64,000 bases of DNA from positions 3,286,001 through 3,350,000 of the forward strand of contig NZ_AP028878.1 in NCBI RefSeq assembly GCF_036511935.1, read 5' to 3'. Within the stretch, counting starts at the first letter, position 1; every line of letters starts with the position of its first letter. The notes beneath the pieces were generated by a model. That model was not told where the DNA came from. It made no database searches and saw nothing but the letters and a program-made list of their open reading frames with translations. This stretch comes from Marinobacter nanhaiticus D15-8W (lineage in GTDB: Bacteria > Pseudomonadota > Gammaproteobacteria > Pseudomonadales > Oleiphilaceae). Shown piece after piece: positions 56,594 through 64,000 of this stretch. The position numbers and the translations under genes are program-made.

Positions 56594-56695
56594 AGCAAGT
56601 ACTAGACTTCAGTAAGCACCACATTTTAGTGATTACCCATTTTCAGCGAGTACAAATCGTCAGTGAGTACTTATCTTCAGTCGGTACCGATTTTC
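56594..56695. repeat. Array of six degenerate 17-bp tandem units upstream of fleQ
   Basis: Exact 17-bp periodicity runs from 56594: agcaagtactagacttc, agtaagcaccacatttt, agtgattacccattttc, agcgagtacaaatcgtc, agtgagtacttatcttc, agtcggtaccgattttc. The consensus is AGTgAGTACnnatTTTC. Further 18-19-bp units continue to about 56732 (aaaataag(a/t)gccggctt). The array ends about 140 bp upstream of the fleQ start codon. Confidence 0.88.
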
Positions 56696-56854
56696 AAAAT
56701 AAGAGCCGGCTTCAAAATAAGTGCCGGCTTTCGATCAGTACCATTCAAAGCGAGGTACTACGCTTCAGAAAATGCACCAGCTCATAATCGAGCGTATTGT
56801 GCAGCAGATGATGCCTGAATTATGACGCGTATTTAAGACTCTGGATCGGTGACA

Positions 56855-56881
56855 GTCAATTTTATGACGCAATAAATTGTC
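56855..56881. promoter_or_regulatory. Two abutting FleQ-box-like palindromes
   Basis: GTCAATTTTATGAC (56855-56868) and CGCAATAAATTGTC (56868-56881) match the FleQ consensus GTCAATAAATTGAC at 10 and 11 of 14 positions and share one base. They lie just after fliT and about 400 bp upstream of fleQ. Confidence 0.4.
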
Positions 56882-56915
56882 AATAATCAGAATTCCGTGT
56901 CGAATCAGAGGCTCT

Positions 56916-57239
56916 TTAGTAACGGGATCCTCGATTCCTTACGTTGGCGTATGCATTCACCGCATTGCGATTCTGGTTGATCTCGCGCAGCCCCTTAGCC
57001 GCCTCTTCGCGAGCTTTGCTGGCGTCTTGAGAGGCCCGCTCGGTCAAGGCCTGTAAGTCAAGCAAACGTTCCTGCAAGGCACCGGAATCGGTATTGCCCT
57101 CTTTCACGTCAGCCATTGCGGCCTGGATGGCCGGTCGCACCGCCTCGGTAATCCGGTTGAGTTCAACCATATCCTCCGTTGACAGGGCGTGGCGAAAGGC
57201 ATCGAGCAAAGTATCCAGGGTTTCGAGCGCCGAGGGCAT
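56916..57239 (-). CDS. FliT-like flagellar protein
   Basis: This 107-residue, mostly helical protein (ALETLDTLLDAFRHALSTED; LQALTERASQDASKAREEAA) sits directly upstream of fleQ, the place held by the FliT-like gene (PA1096 type) in P. aeruginosa. FliT proteins are export chaperones of the cap protein FliD. ATG 57239 follows GGAGAGAAATC; an extension to 57296 is unlikely. Sequence identity is modest as read by eye, so the assignment rests largely on size, helicity and synteny. fliC, fliD and fliS are not next to it here. Confidence 0.62.
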   Translation of the reverse strand: MPSALETLDTLLDAFRHALSTEDMVELNRITEAVRPAIQAAMADVKEGNTDSGALQERLLDLQALTERASQDASKAREEAAKGLREINQNRNAVNAYANVRNRGSRY

Positions 57240-57360
57240 GATTTCTCTCCGTTCACGTGCCAGCCTGCCATATATGAGCAGGCACTTAATGGCCACCAGT
57301 ATAGCGGCTCAAAGCGCCCTCCCCACAATGCCCCGCAGATTACGCGGACGTCCCGATAAC

Positions 57361-57391
57361 AAAAAGCCCGGCACAGAACGGGCCGGGCTTT
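57361..57391 (-). terminator. Rho-independent terminator of the DUF1329 gene
   Basis: On the minus strand AAAGCCCGGC...GCCGGGCTTTTTG forms a GC-rich stem with a short loop and a T run. It lies about 85 bp beyond the stop at 57477. Confidence 0.85.
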
Positions 57392-57476
57392 CGAGCGGTT
57401 TCGGGCTACTGACTGCTTTCAGTTCATCCAGAACATTCAGCCCACCGAAAACGAGCACGCCGGGTTTTGCGACAGC

Positions 57477-58835
57477 CTAGCGCCGCGCCGAACGGCGCAC
57501 CGCCGATGCGGTAAATTCGTTGCCGCGGAAGCCGGGACTGAAGTCATACGGTCCCTGACCGTCGTCCAGGCCATCCACGTAATAGCGTTCGGATCGAAGA
57601 TCGTAGGTCAGCTCAAGCGTGGTCCAGAACACCGGAACGGTGTAGTAGCTGATGTTATGGGCCTCGGAAATCCGCCACAGCTTGCCGTCCTCGTCATACT
57701 CTTCCGTCGCCAGGATCTGCCAGCTGTCCTCATCCAGGTAGAACACGCGGCGGTGGTAGATATGTTCCATACCGGTTCGCAGCGTTGCCTCGACGACCCA
57801 CACGCGATGTAGTTCATAGCGGGTCAGCGCCTGGTTGATGTGGCGGGACTGGATGATTTCATCCGCCGTTGCCTCGGGTTGATGCAACTTGTAGGCGTTG
57901 TACGGTACGTAGACTTCGCGCTTGCCCTTCAATTCCCAGTCGTACTGGTTGGGGGCGCCGTTATACATGTCCTTCTGGTCTACCGAGCGTAACGACGAGC
58001 TGTTGGGCAGGTCGGTGGTGTACGCCAGGTTCGGCGAGCGACGCAGACGGCGCTCGCCGGATTCATAGCGCCAGGCCAGACGGGGAGAACGCACCTGATC
58101 CAGCGTCTCGTGCACCAGGTTCAGGGTACCGGCCAGGCTCGACGGCGCCATGATGCGGGTCTTCAGGTAGAAGATCTTGTTGTCGATATCACGCAGTTGG
58201 ACACCCGGCTCGCTGTAGGCGAAGAAATAATCATATTCGGTCAATACCGGGTTGAAGGAGCCGTCCACAGTTGGAGTCGCAAATGCGGAGCGAAAGGATA
58301 CTTCCTCACCGCGGTAGCGCAGGATGTGATTCCAGATAGCCTCAAGGCCGTTCTGAGGCACGGGGAACGGGCTGGTGGCGATGGTATCGCGCACGCCGTT
58401 CCCATTGTCCAGCAGTGTTGCACTTACGGCGTTGTCCCGTGAACGCTCGTAAATACGCTCGGGATAGGCTGCAGTGCGGCGGGTCTTGTAGACCGGGAGG
58501 ACATAGTCCGGGCCGTACTGGCGCAGCAATCGCTGGTGTCCAGCGGTCAGGTTCTCCCGATAGAGGTCCATATTCTCGGCGGAAATGACGAACAACGGTT
58601 TATCGTCCGGAAAAGGGTCCACCTCAATCTCGCCCTGGCGGTAATTTTCCGGCGGCGTAGCCGAGCCACCCGTCCACATCGGAATAGTGCCTGCCAGGTT
58701 ACCTGCCCGTTCAGCGCCAATCGGCGTCAGGTCCTGATCGAGCCGTGCTGCTTCGACCTCAGATACCTTCGCATTGGCAGCAGCATGCCATGCAAGCGGT
58801 AAAAACACGGTCAGCACAAGAAAGCGATGGCGCAT
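57477..58835 (-). CDS. DUF1329 domain-containing exported protein
   Basis: This 452-residue protein has a signal peptide (about 1-21: MRHRFLVLTVFLPLAWHAAA) and family features such as the GTIPMWTGGSATPPENYRQG opening and YHRRVFYLDEDSWQILATEE near the C-terminus. DUF1329 proteins are LolB/LolA-like periplasmic or outer-membrane-associated proteins often paired with DUF1302 proteins in aliphatic or lipid metabolism loci; no such partner is adjacent here. ATG 58835 has GGAGGGG at good spacing. It appears monocistronic, ending at its own terminator. Confidence 0.87.
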   Translation of the reverse strand: MRHRFLVLTVFLPLAWHAAANAKVSEVEAARLDQDLTPIGAERAGNLAGTIPMWTGGSATPPENYRQGEIEVDPFPDDKPLFVISAENMDLYRENLTAGHQRLLRQYGPDYVLPVYKTRRTAAYPERIYERSRDNAVSATLLDNGNGVRDTIATSPFPVPQNGLEAIWNHILRYRGEEVSFRSAFATPTVDGSFNPVLTEYDYFFAYSEPGVQLRDIDNKIFYLKTRIMAPSSLAGTLNLVHETLDQVRSPRLAWRYESGERRLRRSPNLAYTTDLPNSSSLRSVDQKDMYNGAPNQYDWELKGKREVYVPYNAYKLHQPEATADEIIQSRHINQALTRYELHRVWVVEATLRTGMEHIYHRRVFYLDEDSWQILATEEYDEDGKLWRISEAHNISYYTVPVFWTTLELTYDLRSERYYVDGLDDGQGPYDFSPGFRGNEFTASAVRRSARR

Positions 58836-59107
58836 GATGATTCCCCTCCAGACGGCAATTTCGGAGCATTCAGCCATTGGGCATCAACGTCGCGGAAAAT
58901 GCCTGAAAATTTCGAATCCGGGCGCCTATTTGCCTGATTGATGCAAAAATGACAAGAATTACTTTGTAGGAAGTTGTTAAACCCATGACGCAAATCAAGT
59001 TTCTTAACGCTACCAAATTGCCTATTTCCCACCTATGTGAAGGCGAAACCACCGCCGCTATCTGTTAGACTACGGACATAGTGTTCAAGTGAGCGATGAA
59101 TTGATCT

Positions 59108-59584
59108 ATGGCGTCTCAGTGGCCGTCTTTCACCAAGCAGCAAGTATTCCTGGCGACGACCCTGATTCGGGTCGCTGAACGTCAGGCGCAAGCCGCAGAG
59201 CGGGAAGCCGCGACCCAGGGAGCCGTAGCTTTACTAATCGAAGCGCGTACAGCATTGCTTCGTCTGGTTGCAGATATTTATCAGGTGCGTAATGCAGCGC
59301 CACGGGGATTGGACGAACTGGCCGATCTATTGGCCGGCGACCAGGCCGAGCTTAATGAGTTGCGCTCCCTGGCGGCCGACCCCGGCTCCTGGTGGCAACA
59401 CATCGAGTTCATGGTTCAAGCGCAGCAGCGTCCAAGTGAGCGCAAGTCACCTGCGGAACGGGAGAACATGATTGCTGTTGCTGCAGACTCAGGGCCCGAC
59501 CGGTCGGTGGCAGCTCTTCTGGAAACGGCGAAGGCGCTGAAACACTACGTCGAAATGATCCTGGAGCGTCACGATGAGTGGTAA
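59108..59584 (+). CDS. DUF6586 family protein (conserved helical protein)
   Basis: This 158-residue, Ala-rich helical protein (TLIRVAERQAQAAEREAATQ; DLLAGDQAELNELRSLAAD) contains a conserved Trp pair (PGSWWQHIEFM). A similar small gene sits near lexA/sulA and topA in pseudomonads (PA3009 type). No enzymatic motif is seen and function is unknown. It is divergent from the DUF1329 gene across a 272-bp gap. Confidence 0.75.
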   Translation: MASQWPSFTKQQVFLATTLIRVAERQAQAAEREAATQGAVALLIEARTALLRLVADIYQVRNAAPRGLDELADLLAGDQAELNELRSLAADPGSWWQHIEFMVQAQQRPSERKSPAERENMIAVAADSGPDRSVAALLETAKALKHYVEMILERHDEW

Positions 59585-59699
59585 GCCCCGAGGATGACGG
59601 CTTAATCTTTTTAACACAGCGACCTCACAGGCAAACGGAAAGCTCACAGTAGTAAACTTCTCATTCAGGCGGCCTGGCCGTCAGGAAAAGGCAGTAACT

Positions 59700-59960
59700 A
59701 TGTCTACATCAATTCTTGAAATTGTCGAACTTCCAAATGGCGACTTTGCATTGCGTCGCGCTGATGATGAGACCGCGCCGCTGGTACGTATCTCGTTCTC
59801 GCAGGAAGCACGAGACATGATGGAAGAGCGCGACCTTGCAGTCGCCAAGGCGATGATGACCGCCGGTATCGAAGCTGTCGGCAACATAGCCCATGACCTC
59901 GACTGGGAAGAGGACGAGCCGGAGCACCAGCCGTCATCTCGCCCCAGGACCCTGCACTAA
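59700..59960 (+). CDS. Conserved hypothetical protein (PA3010-like)
   Basis: This small acidic 86-residue protein has a beta-rich N-terminus (ILEIVELPNGDFALRRADDE) and a helical part (EEARDMMEERDL-like, here SQEARDMMEERDLAVAKAMM). It lies 115 bp after the DUF6586 gene on the same strand and probably shares its transcript, which ends at the hairpin at 60040-60069. The lexA-sulA neighbourhood resembles that of pseudomonads. Function is unknown. Confidence 0.78.
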   Translation: MSTSILEIVELPNGDFALRRADDETAPLVRISFSQEARDMMEERDLAVAKAMMTAGIEAVGNIAHDLDWEEDEPEHQPSSRPRTLH

Positions 59961-60039
59961 CTTCCTTTCCTTATCGTGCCAAGTGCATAGGGGCAGCCCG
60001 GAACACCCAACTCCAAACGCATCCCAAGCTCCTCAGACT

Positions 60040-60069
60040 AAAAACGGGCGCCGAAGCGCCCGTTTTTTG
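60040..60069 (+). terminator. Rho-independent terminator
   Basis: AAAAACGGGCGC-CGAA-GCGCCCGTTTTTT forms a GC-rich stem with a CGAA loop and a T run, about 80 bp beyond the stop at 59960. The A run on the other side means it could also work on the minus strand. Confidence 0.9.
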
Positions 60070-60243
60070 TTGGCCAGCACTTATGTATCCTGCTGACCCG
60101 CTTGCAGGCTAGCTAAGCGACCGGGCCTCATAAAGCGCTCTAACCATTCCTATTTCTTTCCGAATAAGGAGAGTCTTTCAGACTGCCGTTGCTTCGGATC
60201 TGTGTCGAGCGATCATACAGTACGACGCATTCAGCCCAGCAAT

Positions 60244-60798
60244 TCACCGCTGCCTCAGTACCACCCCGTGGCTATCGCCTTTTGCGGAAGCTGTCTGCAG
60301 CCGATCGAACGCCGCAGCCCCCAGGGCGTCCGCCGTCCACATCACCACCGCGTGGCAGGTTCCCGCGGCCAGGGCGCGTTCGGCAAGGGAAAGTGCATCA
60401 TGCTGACCCGTGGAGCGCAGTACCAGGAGCTCACTGGCGATAATGCCATGCATCTGCTGCCACTTCTGCATCAGAGCCTGGGGCGGATCGATCCACGCCA
60501 ACCAGCGACGCTCCTGGTTCAGTTGCGTCAGCATCGGCAGGAGCAACTGCATGTTTTCCACTTGCGCTTCCGGCAGGATGATTTCGGTAACATTACCTTC
60601 AGGCTTCTCGACCGACGAAGGTCTCGCAACATCCGCGTAATCTGGACGCGCATCGCGCCCCGCCGTGAAGGCTACGGCGCCGGTACGAGCCCCATTCAGC
60701 GCCGAATAGCGAGCGGACTGCCGGGACACAGCCTTGGTCGGCGACGCAATAGCCGCCGCATTGTATGTCAGGTTCTGGTTAAAACTGAGCTGCTCCAC
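60244..60798 (-). CDS. sulA: SOS cell division inhibitor SulA-like
   Basis: This 184-residue protein has the SulA core: VTEIILPEAQVENMQLLLPM, RRWLAWIDPPQALMQ and LVLRSTGQHDALSLAERALA. SulA sequesters FtsZ and delays division after DNA damage. It lies 40 bp downstream of lexA on the same strand with no separate SOS box visible in the gap, so it is probably co-transcribed from the lexA promoter. Confidence 0.9.
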   Translation of the reverse strand: MEQLSFNQNLTYNAAAIASPTKAVSRQSARYSALNGARTGAVAFTAGRDARPDYADVARPSSVEKPEGNVTEIILPEAQVENMQLLLPMLTQLNQERRWLAWIDPPQALMQKWQQMHGIIASELLVLRSTGQHDALSLAERALAAGTCHAVVMWTADALGAAAFDRLQTASAKGDSHGVVLRQR

Positions 60799-60838
60799 GA
60801 GACACCTCCAACTTCACACACGCCAGATTCTATAAAGG

Positions 60839-61447
60839 TCAGTGCATATCCGAGCGGCGGATCACACCAACACCGAGACCTTCGATAAACAGCTCCTGCT
60901 CGGCCAGATCGATATCAATCGGTTCGAATTCTTCGTTTTCGGGCAGGAGGTAAACATGACTGCCTTCACGCTTGAAGCGCTTGACGGTGACTTCTTCACC
61001 AACGCGAGCGACAACGACCTGCCCGTTGTGAACATCCTGGGTCCGGTGGACCGCAAGCAGGTCACCGTCGAGAATGCCGATATCTTTCATGCTCATGCCG
61101 CGCACGCGCAGCAGGTAATCGGCGGACGGCGAAAAGAACGTCGGCTGTAGAGCGCAGTAGTCGTCAATATGTTCCTGGGCGAGGATTGGGTTACCCGCAG
61201 CGACCTGCCCCACAATCGGCAATCCGGGGTCCTCCTCCTCTTCGGGTAGGCGAATGCCACGGCTGGCGCCGGGTACCATTTCTATCGCACCTTTGCGGGC
61301 CAGCGCTCGCAAATGCTCCTCTGCCGCGTTGGCAGACCTGAAGCCCAGCTCTTGGGCAATTTCCGCGCGGGTAGGCGGATAGCCCGTTTCATCCACGTAG
61401 CGCCGGATAACGTCGAGTACCTGGGTTTGTCGCGGTGTCAGCTTCAT
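60839..61447 (-). CDS. lexA: LexA repressor
   Basis: This 202-residue protein has an N-terminal winged helix ([20 protein letters not shown]), the Ala84-Gly85 self-cleavage site (VGQVAAGNP) and catalytic Ser119 and Lys156 in the same numbering as the E. coli protein ([18 protein letters not shown]). It represses SOS genes and autoregulates. Two SOS boxes lie immediately upstream. It is co-directional with sulA. Confidence 0.98.
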   Translation of the reverse strand: MKLTPRQTQVLDVIRRYVDETGYPPTRAEIAQELGFRSANAAEEHLRALARKGAIEMVPGASRGIRLPEEEEDPGLPIVGQVAAGNPILAQEHIDDYCALQPTFFSPSADYLLRVRGMSMKDIGILDGDLLAVHRTQDVHNGQVVVARVGEEVTVKRFKREGSHVYLLPENEEFEPIDIDLAEQELFIEGLGVGVIRRSDMH

Positions 61448-61456
61448 GCCGTTTAC

Positions 61457-61491
61457 CTGTCTTTATATACAGTAACTGGAACTATATACAG
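61457..61491 (-). promoter_or_regulatory. Tandem SOS (LexA) boxes of lexA
   Basis: Two 16-bp CTG-N10-CAG operators are present: 61457-61472 (CTGTATATAAAGACAG on the minus strand) and 61476-61491 (CTGTATATAGTTCCAG). They are 19 bp centre to centre and end 10 bp before the lexA start codon. Both carry the typical TATATA core. Confidence 0.95.
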
Positions 61492-61580
61492 TATCTTATC
61501 CAGTGTAAACCCTGCAGACAGGAGAAACAGCCAGGCCGCCGGCAAGGGCGGCCGCCGCGTTTAAAGGTTGGAACCTGATG

Positions 61581-61853
61581 CTATTTAACGGAAAATTCCT
61601 TGCGGGGCTTATAGGGAATGGACTCGACCTTAACTTCGTCGACACGTGCCGAAGAAGGTCCCTTGTGCAACCACTCAAGCAACCATTCGAGTGCGGATTC
61701 GTCACCGCAGGCCACGACCTCGACACGGCCGTCGGTCAGATTCTTGGCGTAGCCCGAGATGCCCTTGGTCTTGGCCTGCTCCTGCGTACTGCCGCGGAAA
61801 TTAACACCCTGGACCCGACCGGAAACGAAGACTCGAATGCACTGTTCTTCCAT
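61581..61853 (-). CDS. Acylphosphatase
   Basis: This 90-residue enzyme hydrolyses acyl phosphates. The catalytic arginine is Arg20 in SGRVQGVNFRG and the catalytic asparagine Asn38 in GYAKNLTDGRVEV. ATG 61853 is preferred over 61865 because GGAGGT lies 4 bases upstream. Length is typical. It is monocistronic between lexA and a divergent amidotransferase gene. Confidence 0.95.
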   Translation of the reverse strand: MEEQCIRVFVSGRVQGVNFRGSTQEQAKTKGISGYAKNLTDGRVEVVACGDESALEWLLEWLHKGPSSARVDEVKVESIPYKPRKEFSVK

Positions 61854-62058
61854 TACGACCTCCATGAAATACGTTCGTCCTGAATACCTTACAGCCTAAC
61901 GGGAACGACTTTCCCTTAAAATGCGGCCATGGTTCCATTGCCGGTACTGTCTATTCCCGTTGACTATCGCGTTCCCAGAGCCGCCCAGCCCTGGCTCCCG
62001 TTCCGTCGACAGCAAACAACATGTCCACTTGCGGCAAGCCATTTACCATCGGAGAATC

Positions 62059-62778
62059 ATGAAGACACTCAGTATCATCAAAACTGGCACGACTTACCCG
62101 GAAATCAAGGCCGAGCATGGCGACTTCGAGGACTGGTTCATTCGCCAGCTAGGCAGGCCTGGCCTTCGGCTTGAGGTTCATGATGTTGCCAGCGGCGCCC
62201 CGCTGCCAGAGCATTCCGATGGCGTATTGGTCACCGGCTCCCCGGCCATGGTTAGCGAGCGGGCGGACTGGAGCGAGCGCACCGCTGCCTGGCTTGCACG
62301 CCGTATCGCAGGGGATTTGCCGGTTCTGGGCGTTTGCTATGGCCATCAGCTGTTGGCCCACGCCATGGGCGGAACCGCAGACTACCACCCCGACGGGCGG
62401 GAAATCGGCACATTGGATATTACATTGAACGCCGACGGCAGGACGGATTGGTTGCTGGGCGCACTACCGGACGTATTTCCGGCCCACCTGACCCATATGC
62501 AGTCCGCCGTTCGCCTGCCGCCAAACGCGACGCTACTGGCCAGTTCGAACCATGAACCCCACCAGGCTTTCCGAATTGGCCGTCGCGCGTGGGGCGTACA
62601 GTTCCACCCCGAATTCACGGCGCCCATCATGTCCGCCTATCTCAACCGGCTGGACACCGCCCTCAGGACCGAAGGCTTGCCAGTGGTCGACCTGCGCGCC
62701 GGTTTGCGTCAGACACCCGAAGCACAGGGCCTGTTGCGACGGTTTGCCGATCTGGTGGAACGGGATCTAATGCCCTGA
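62059..62778 (+). CDS. Class I glutamine amidotransferase domain protein
   Basis: This 239-residue single-domain GATase has nucleophile Cys93 (LGVCYGHQLLA) and the catalytic pair His183/Glu185 (GVQFHPEF). The N-terminus is MKTLSIIKTGTTYPEIKAEH. Such proteins release ammonia from glutamine for a partner synthase or hydrolyse gamma-glutamyl bonds. ATG 62059 follows GGAGAATC; a longer in-frame opening from 61921 lacks a ribosome site. The nearest plausible partner is the amidoligase at 63550, on the same strand. Confidence 0.9.
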   Translation: MKTLSIIKTGTTYPEIKAEHGDFEDWFIRQLGRPGLRLEVHDVASGAPLPEHSDGVLVTGSPAMVSERADWSERTAAWLARRIAGDLPVLGVCYGHQLLAHAMGGTADYHPDGREIGTLDITLNADGRTDWLLGALPDVFPAHLTHMQSAVRLPPNATLLASSNHEPHQAFRIGRRAWGVQFHPEFTAPIMSAYLNRLDTALRTEGLPVVDLRAGLRQTPEAQGLLRRFADLVERDLMP

Positions 62779-63240
62779 CTACCAGCGATATTTGCCCCAG
62801 TTCTCGGGATTGGCCCAGTACCTGGGGTTGTTCCAGTCGCGCGGGCGGTTATAGGTTTCAATATCGTAGGCATAAACGGTGGTGCCATCGTCCAGTGCCG
62901 AATAACGGCGGAATGCCAGCGCGATCATGTCATTGAAGGACCAGTCATCGCCTGGCGCGACACTGACCGCAACTCTCCGCGCGCCCGCATTACGCAGCCA
63001 CCCCAATAGCTGTCGGGCATCATCGTGGGACAGATGCGAGAGTATATCGGTGATGAGTGCCAGGTCCGCCACACCCCTCGGTTGCTCCATGATGCCCAGC
63101 GGATTTTCCGTCAGGTCCACAAGCTCGGCACCGGAATGGTCGACCCACTCCGAGCCCACCTCGCGCGCAGCCTCGCCGGCGACGAGCAGGCGTTCGGGGC
63201 GGTATTCGCCCAGTAGCTGTTTCAGGGTGTTGGCGAGCAT
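62779..63240 (-). CDS. DUF6231 family protein
   Basis: This 153-residue protein (LLVAGEAAREVGSEWVDHSG; ALITDILSHLSHDDARQLLG) has a fold reminiscent of a reduced Rossmann/methyltransferase-like domain, but no SAM motif is clear. The C-terminal 25 residues are rich in Trp, Asn and Arg (NRPRDWNNPRYWANPENWGK). It is convergent with the amidotransferase, the two stop codons being adjacent. Function is unknown. Confidence 0.75.
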   Translation of the reverse strand: MLANTLKQLLGEYRPERLLVAGEAAREVGSEWVDHSGAELVDLTENPLGIMEQPRGVADLALITDILSHLSHDDARQLLGWLRNAGARRVAVSVAPGDDWSFNDMIALAFRRYSALDDGTTVYAYDIETYNRPRDWNNPRYWANPENWGKYRW

Positions 63241-63549
63241 TGAGGGCAGTCGCTCCCGGCTGGCTCCGTTCGACTTGAACAGGTTTCAAGATATGCAGGT
63301 TCAAGTCTAGCAGGAATTAGGTGAAGCAAGCCCACTACAGACATCCGTCGGTTCGACGGGTCAGTGAACGAGCCAGACGTCCTGGCAATAAACCTGTCAG
63401 GCTTAACGACTGTTCATCGTCCCGACAAAACAGTGTGTTAAAGTGATTCGCAGTGACATCGCCCGCAAAGAGAGCGACCGGGAGCTTATCGGCCCAGGAC
63501 GTTCAGCCCAATGGCGCGGGCTTCAGTGGCGGCAACGCAAGGAGCTCAA
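63241..63549. other. Intergenic region between DUF6231 gene and amidoligase gene
   Basis: This 309-bp divergent gap contains no recognisable gene. The last 15 bp carry the AAGGAG ribosome site of the amidoligase gene. No promoter could be assigned with confidence. Confidence 0.6.
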
Positions 63550-64000
63550 ATGACGCAGGATCAGGCATGCCGGATGCCCAGCATCCGGAATACCTCGGAA
63601 GGCAAGGAGCGCCGGGTTGGCGTGGAGGTGGAGATCTCTGGCCTGACCTACGAAAACCTGGTAGCGCTCGCGGCCCAGCTCCTTAAGGGCAAGGCCAGGC
63701 TCGATTCCCGCTATGTAACCAGGATCGAAACGCCCTCAGGCGACTACACCATCGAGCTGGACTCCGATCCAATCAAGGATCTGGACCTCCGGGACGAGCG
63801 TTTACCGGAGACCATCCGGGAACTGGGCGGACACGCGATGGAGGTGATCGATGCCGCCGCCGAGCGTATCGTGCCGCTGGAGATTATTACGCCGCCGCTC
63901 CCCCTATCCGAGTTGGAAACCGTCGAGTACCTCTGCGACAAGTTGCGGGAAGCGGGTGCGCTGGGTAGCCGGGAAGCTCTAATCTATGCCTTTGGCCTGC
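63550..64000 (+). CDS. Amidoligase family protein, N-terminal part (gene cut by right edge)
   Basis: The 150 codons present begin MTQDQACRMPSIRNTSEGKE and contain the amidoligase_2 opening RRVGVEVEISGLTYENLV (acidic metal-binding residues), then SRYVTRIETPSGDYTIELDS and VPLEIITPPLPLSELETVEY. Members resemble the glutamine-synthetase/GCS fold and are predicted ATP-dependent amide-bond ligases. ATG 63550 has AAGGAG 6-7 bases upstream. The class I glutaminase 770 bp upstream on the same strand may cooperate. The C-terminal half lies outside the window. Confidence 0.82.
   Translation, partial: MTQDQACRMPSIRNTSEGKERRVGVEVEISGLTYENLVALAAQLLKGKARLDSRYVTRIETPSGDYTIELDSDPIKDLDLRDERLPETIRELGGHAMEVIDAAAERIVPLEIITPPLPLSELETVEYLCDKLREAGALGSREALIYAFGL

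Larger units (their letters stand above)
56452..56915. other. fliT-fleQ intergenic region, AT-rich, with tandem repeats
   Basis: This 464-bp gap is poorer in GC than its flanks. It contains six 17-bp degenerate tandem units plus degenerate continuations, a weak AGCCGGC/GCCGGCT hairpin at 56704-56729, and two abutting FleQ-box-like palindromes near the fliT end. No coding sequence is apparent. The fleQ promoter must lie here but no clear element was recognised. Confidence 0.7.

Overview
The window reads as chromosomal DNA of a polarly flagellated, Marinobacter-like gammaproteobacterium. GC content is high (about 58-60% by eye). The gene order flhA-flhF-fleN-fliA-cheYZAB-motCD-parA-parP-cheW-ccmABCDEFGHI, together with fliT-fleQ-fleSR-fliEFGHIJ, follows the Pseudomonas/Marinobacter pattern. 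The genus is inferred from gene content, since no rRNA or marker gene is present. No tRNA, rRNA, CRISPR array or transposase gene was found.

Layout. (1) 1-810: start of a large NAD-dependent glutamate dehydrogenase gene, cut by the left edge. (2) 1170-8221: a MoxR-DUF58-DUF4381-VWA-VWA/TPR-BatD operon, followed by a striking intergenic inverted repeat at 8313-8445 that encloses three perfect 20-bp tandem repeats. (3) 8548-15789, minus strand: the complete system I cytochrome c maturation operon ccmABCDEFGHI. (4) 16042-17714, plus strand: a second FliK-like protein with a stand-alone FlhB C-terminal domain. (5) 17702-32413, minus strand: the flhA to cheW block, covering the export gate, FlhF/FleN polar control of flagellar number, sigma-28, chemotaxis core, MotCD stator and ParA/ParP array positioning. 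(6) 32724-35573, plus strand: upp, uraA and an LCM-type methyltransferase lying between flhA and flhB. (7) 35587-56451, minus strand: flhB, fliRQPONMLK, a HptB-HsbR-HsbA-like signalling module, fliJIHGFE, fleR, fleS and fleQ, with fliT just beyond. (8) 57477-64000: DUF1329 protein, two small conserved proteins, sulA and lexA with tandem SOS boxes, acylphosphatase, a class I glutamine amidotransferase, a DUF6231 protein, and the start of an amidoligase gene cut by the right edge.

Regulation can be partly read from the DNA. Sigma-54 -24/-12 elements precede fliK (perfect match), fliE, fliL, fleS and, more weakly, flhA. Sequences close to the Pseudomonas FleQ consensus lie near fliE, fliL, flhA and upstream of fleQ. 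Together these suggest the class II hierarchy FleQ + RpoN -> fleSR, fliE, fliL, flhA, with FliA made from the flhA block.

The least ordinary items are the duplicated FliK/FlhB-C pair, four copies of an acidic 15-residue motif in the CheA linker, degenerate 16-17-bp tandem arrays in several intergenic regions, the 8.3-8.45 kb repeat element, and the amidoligase/glutamine amidotransferase neighbourhood at the right end.
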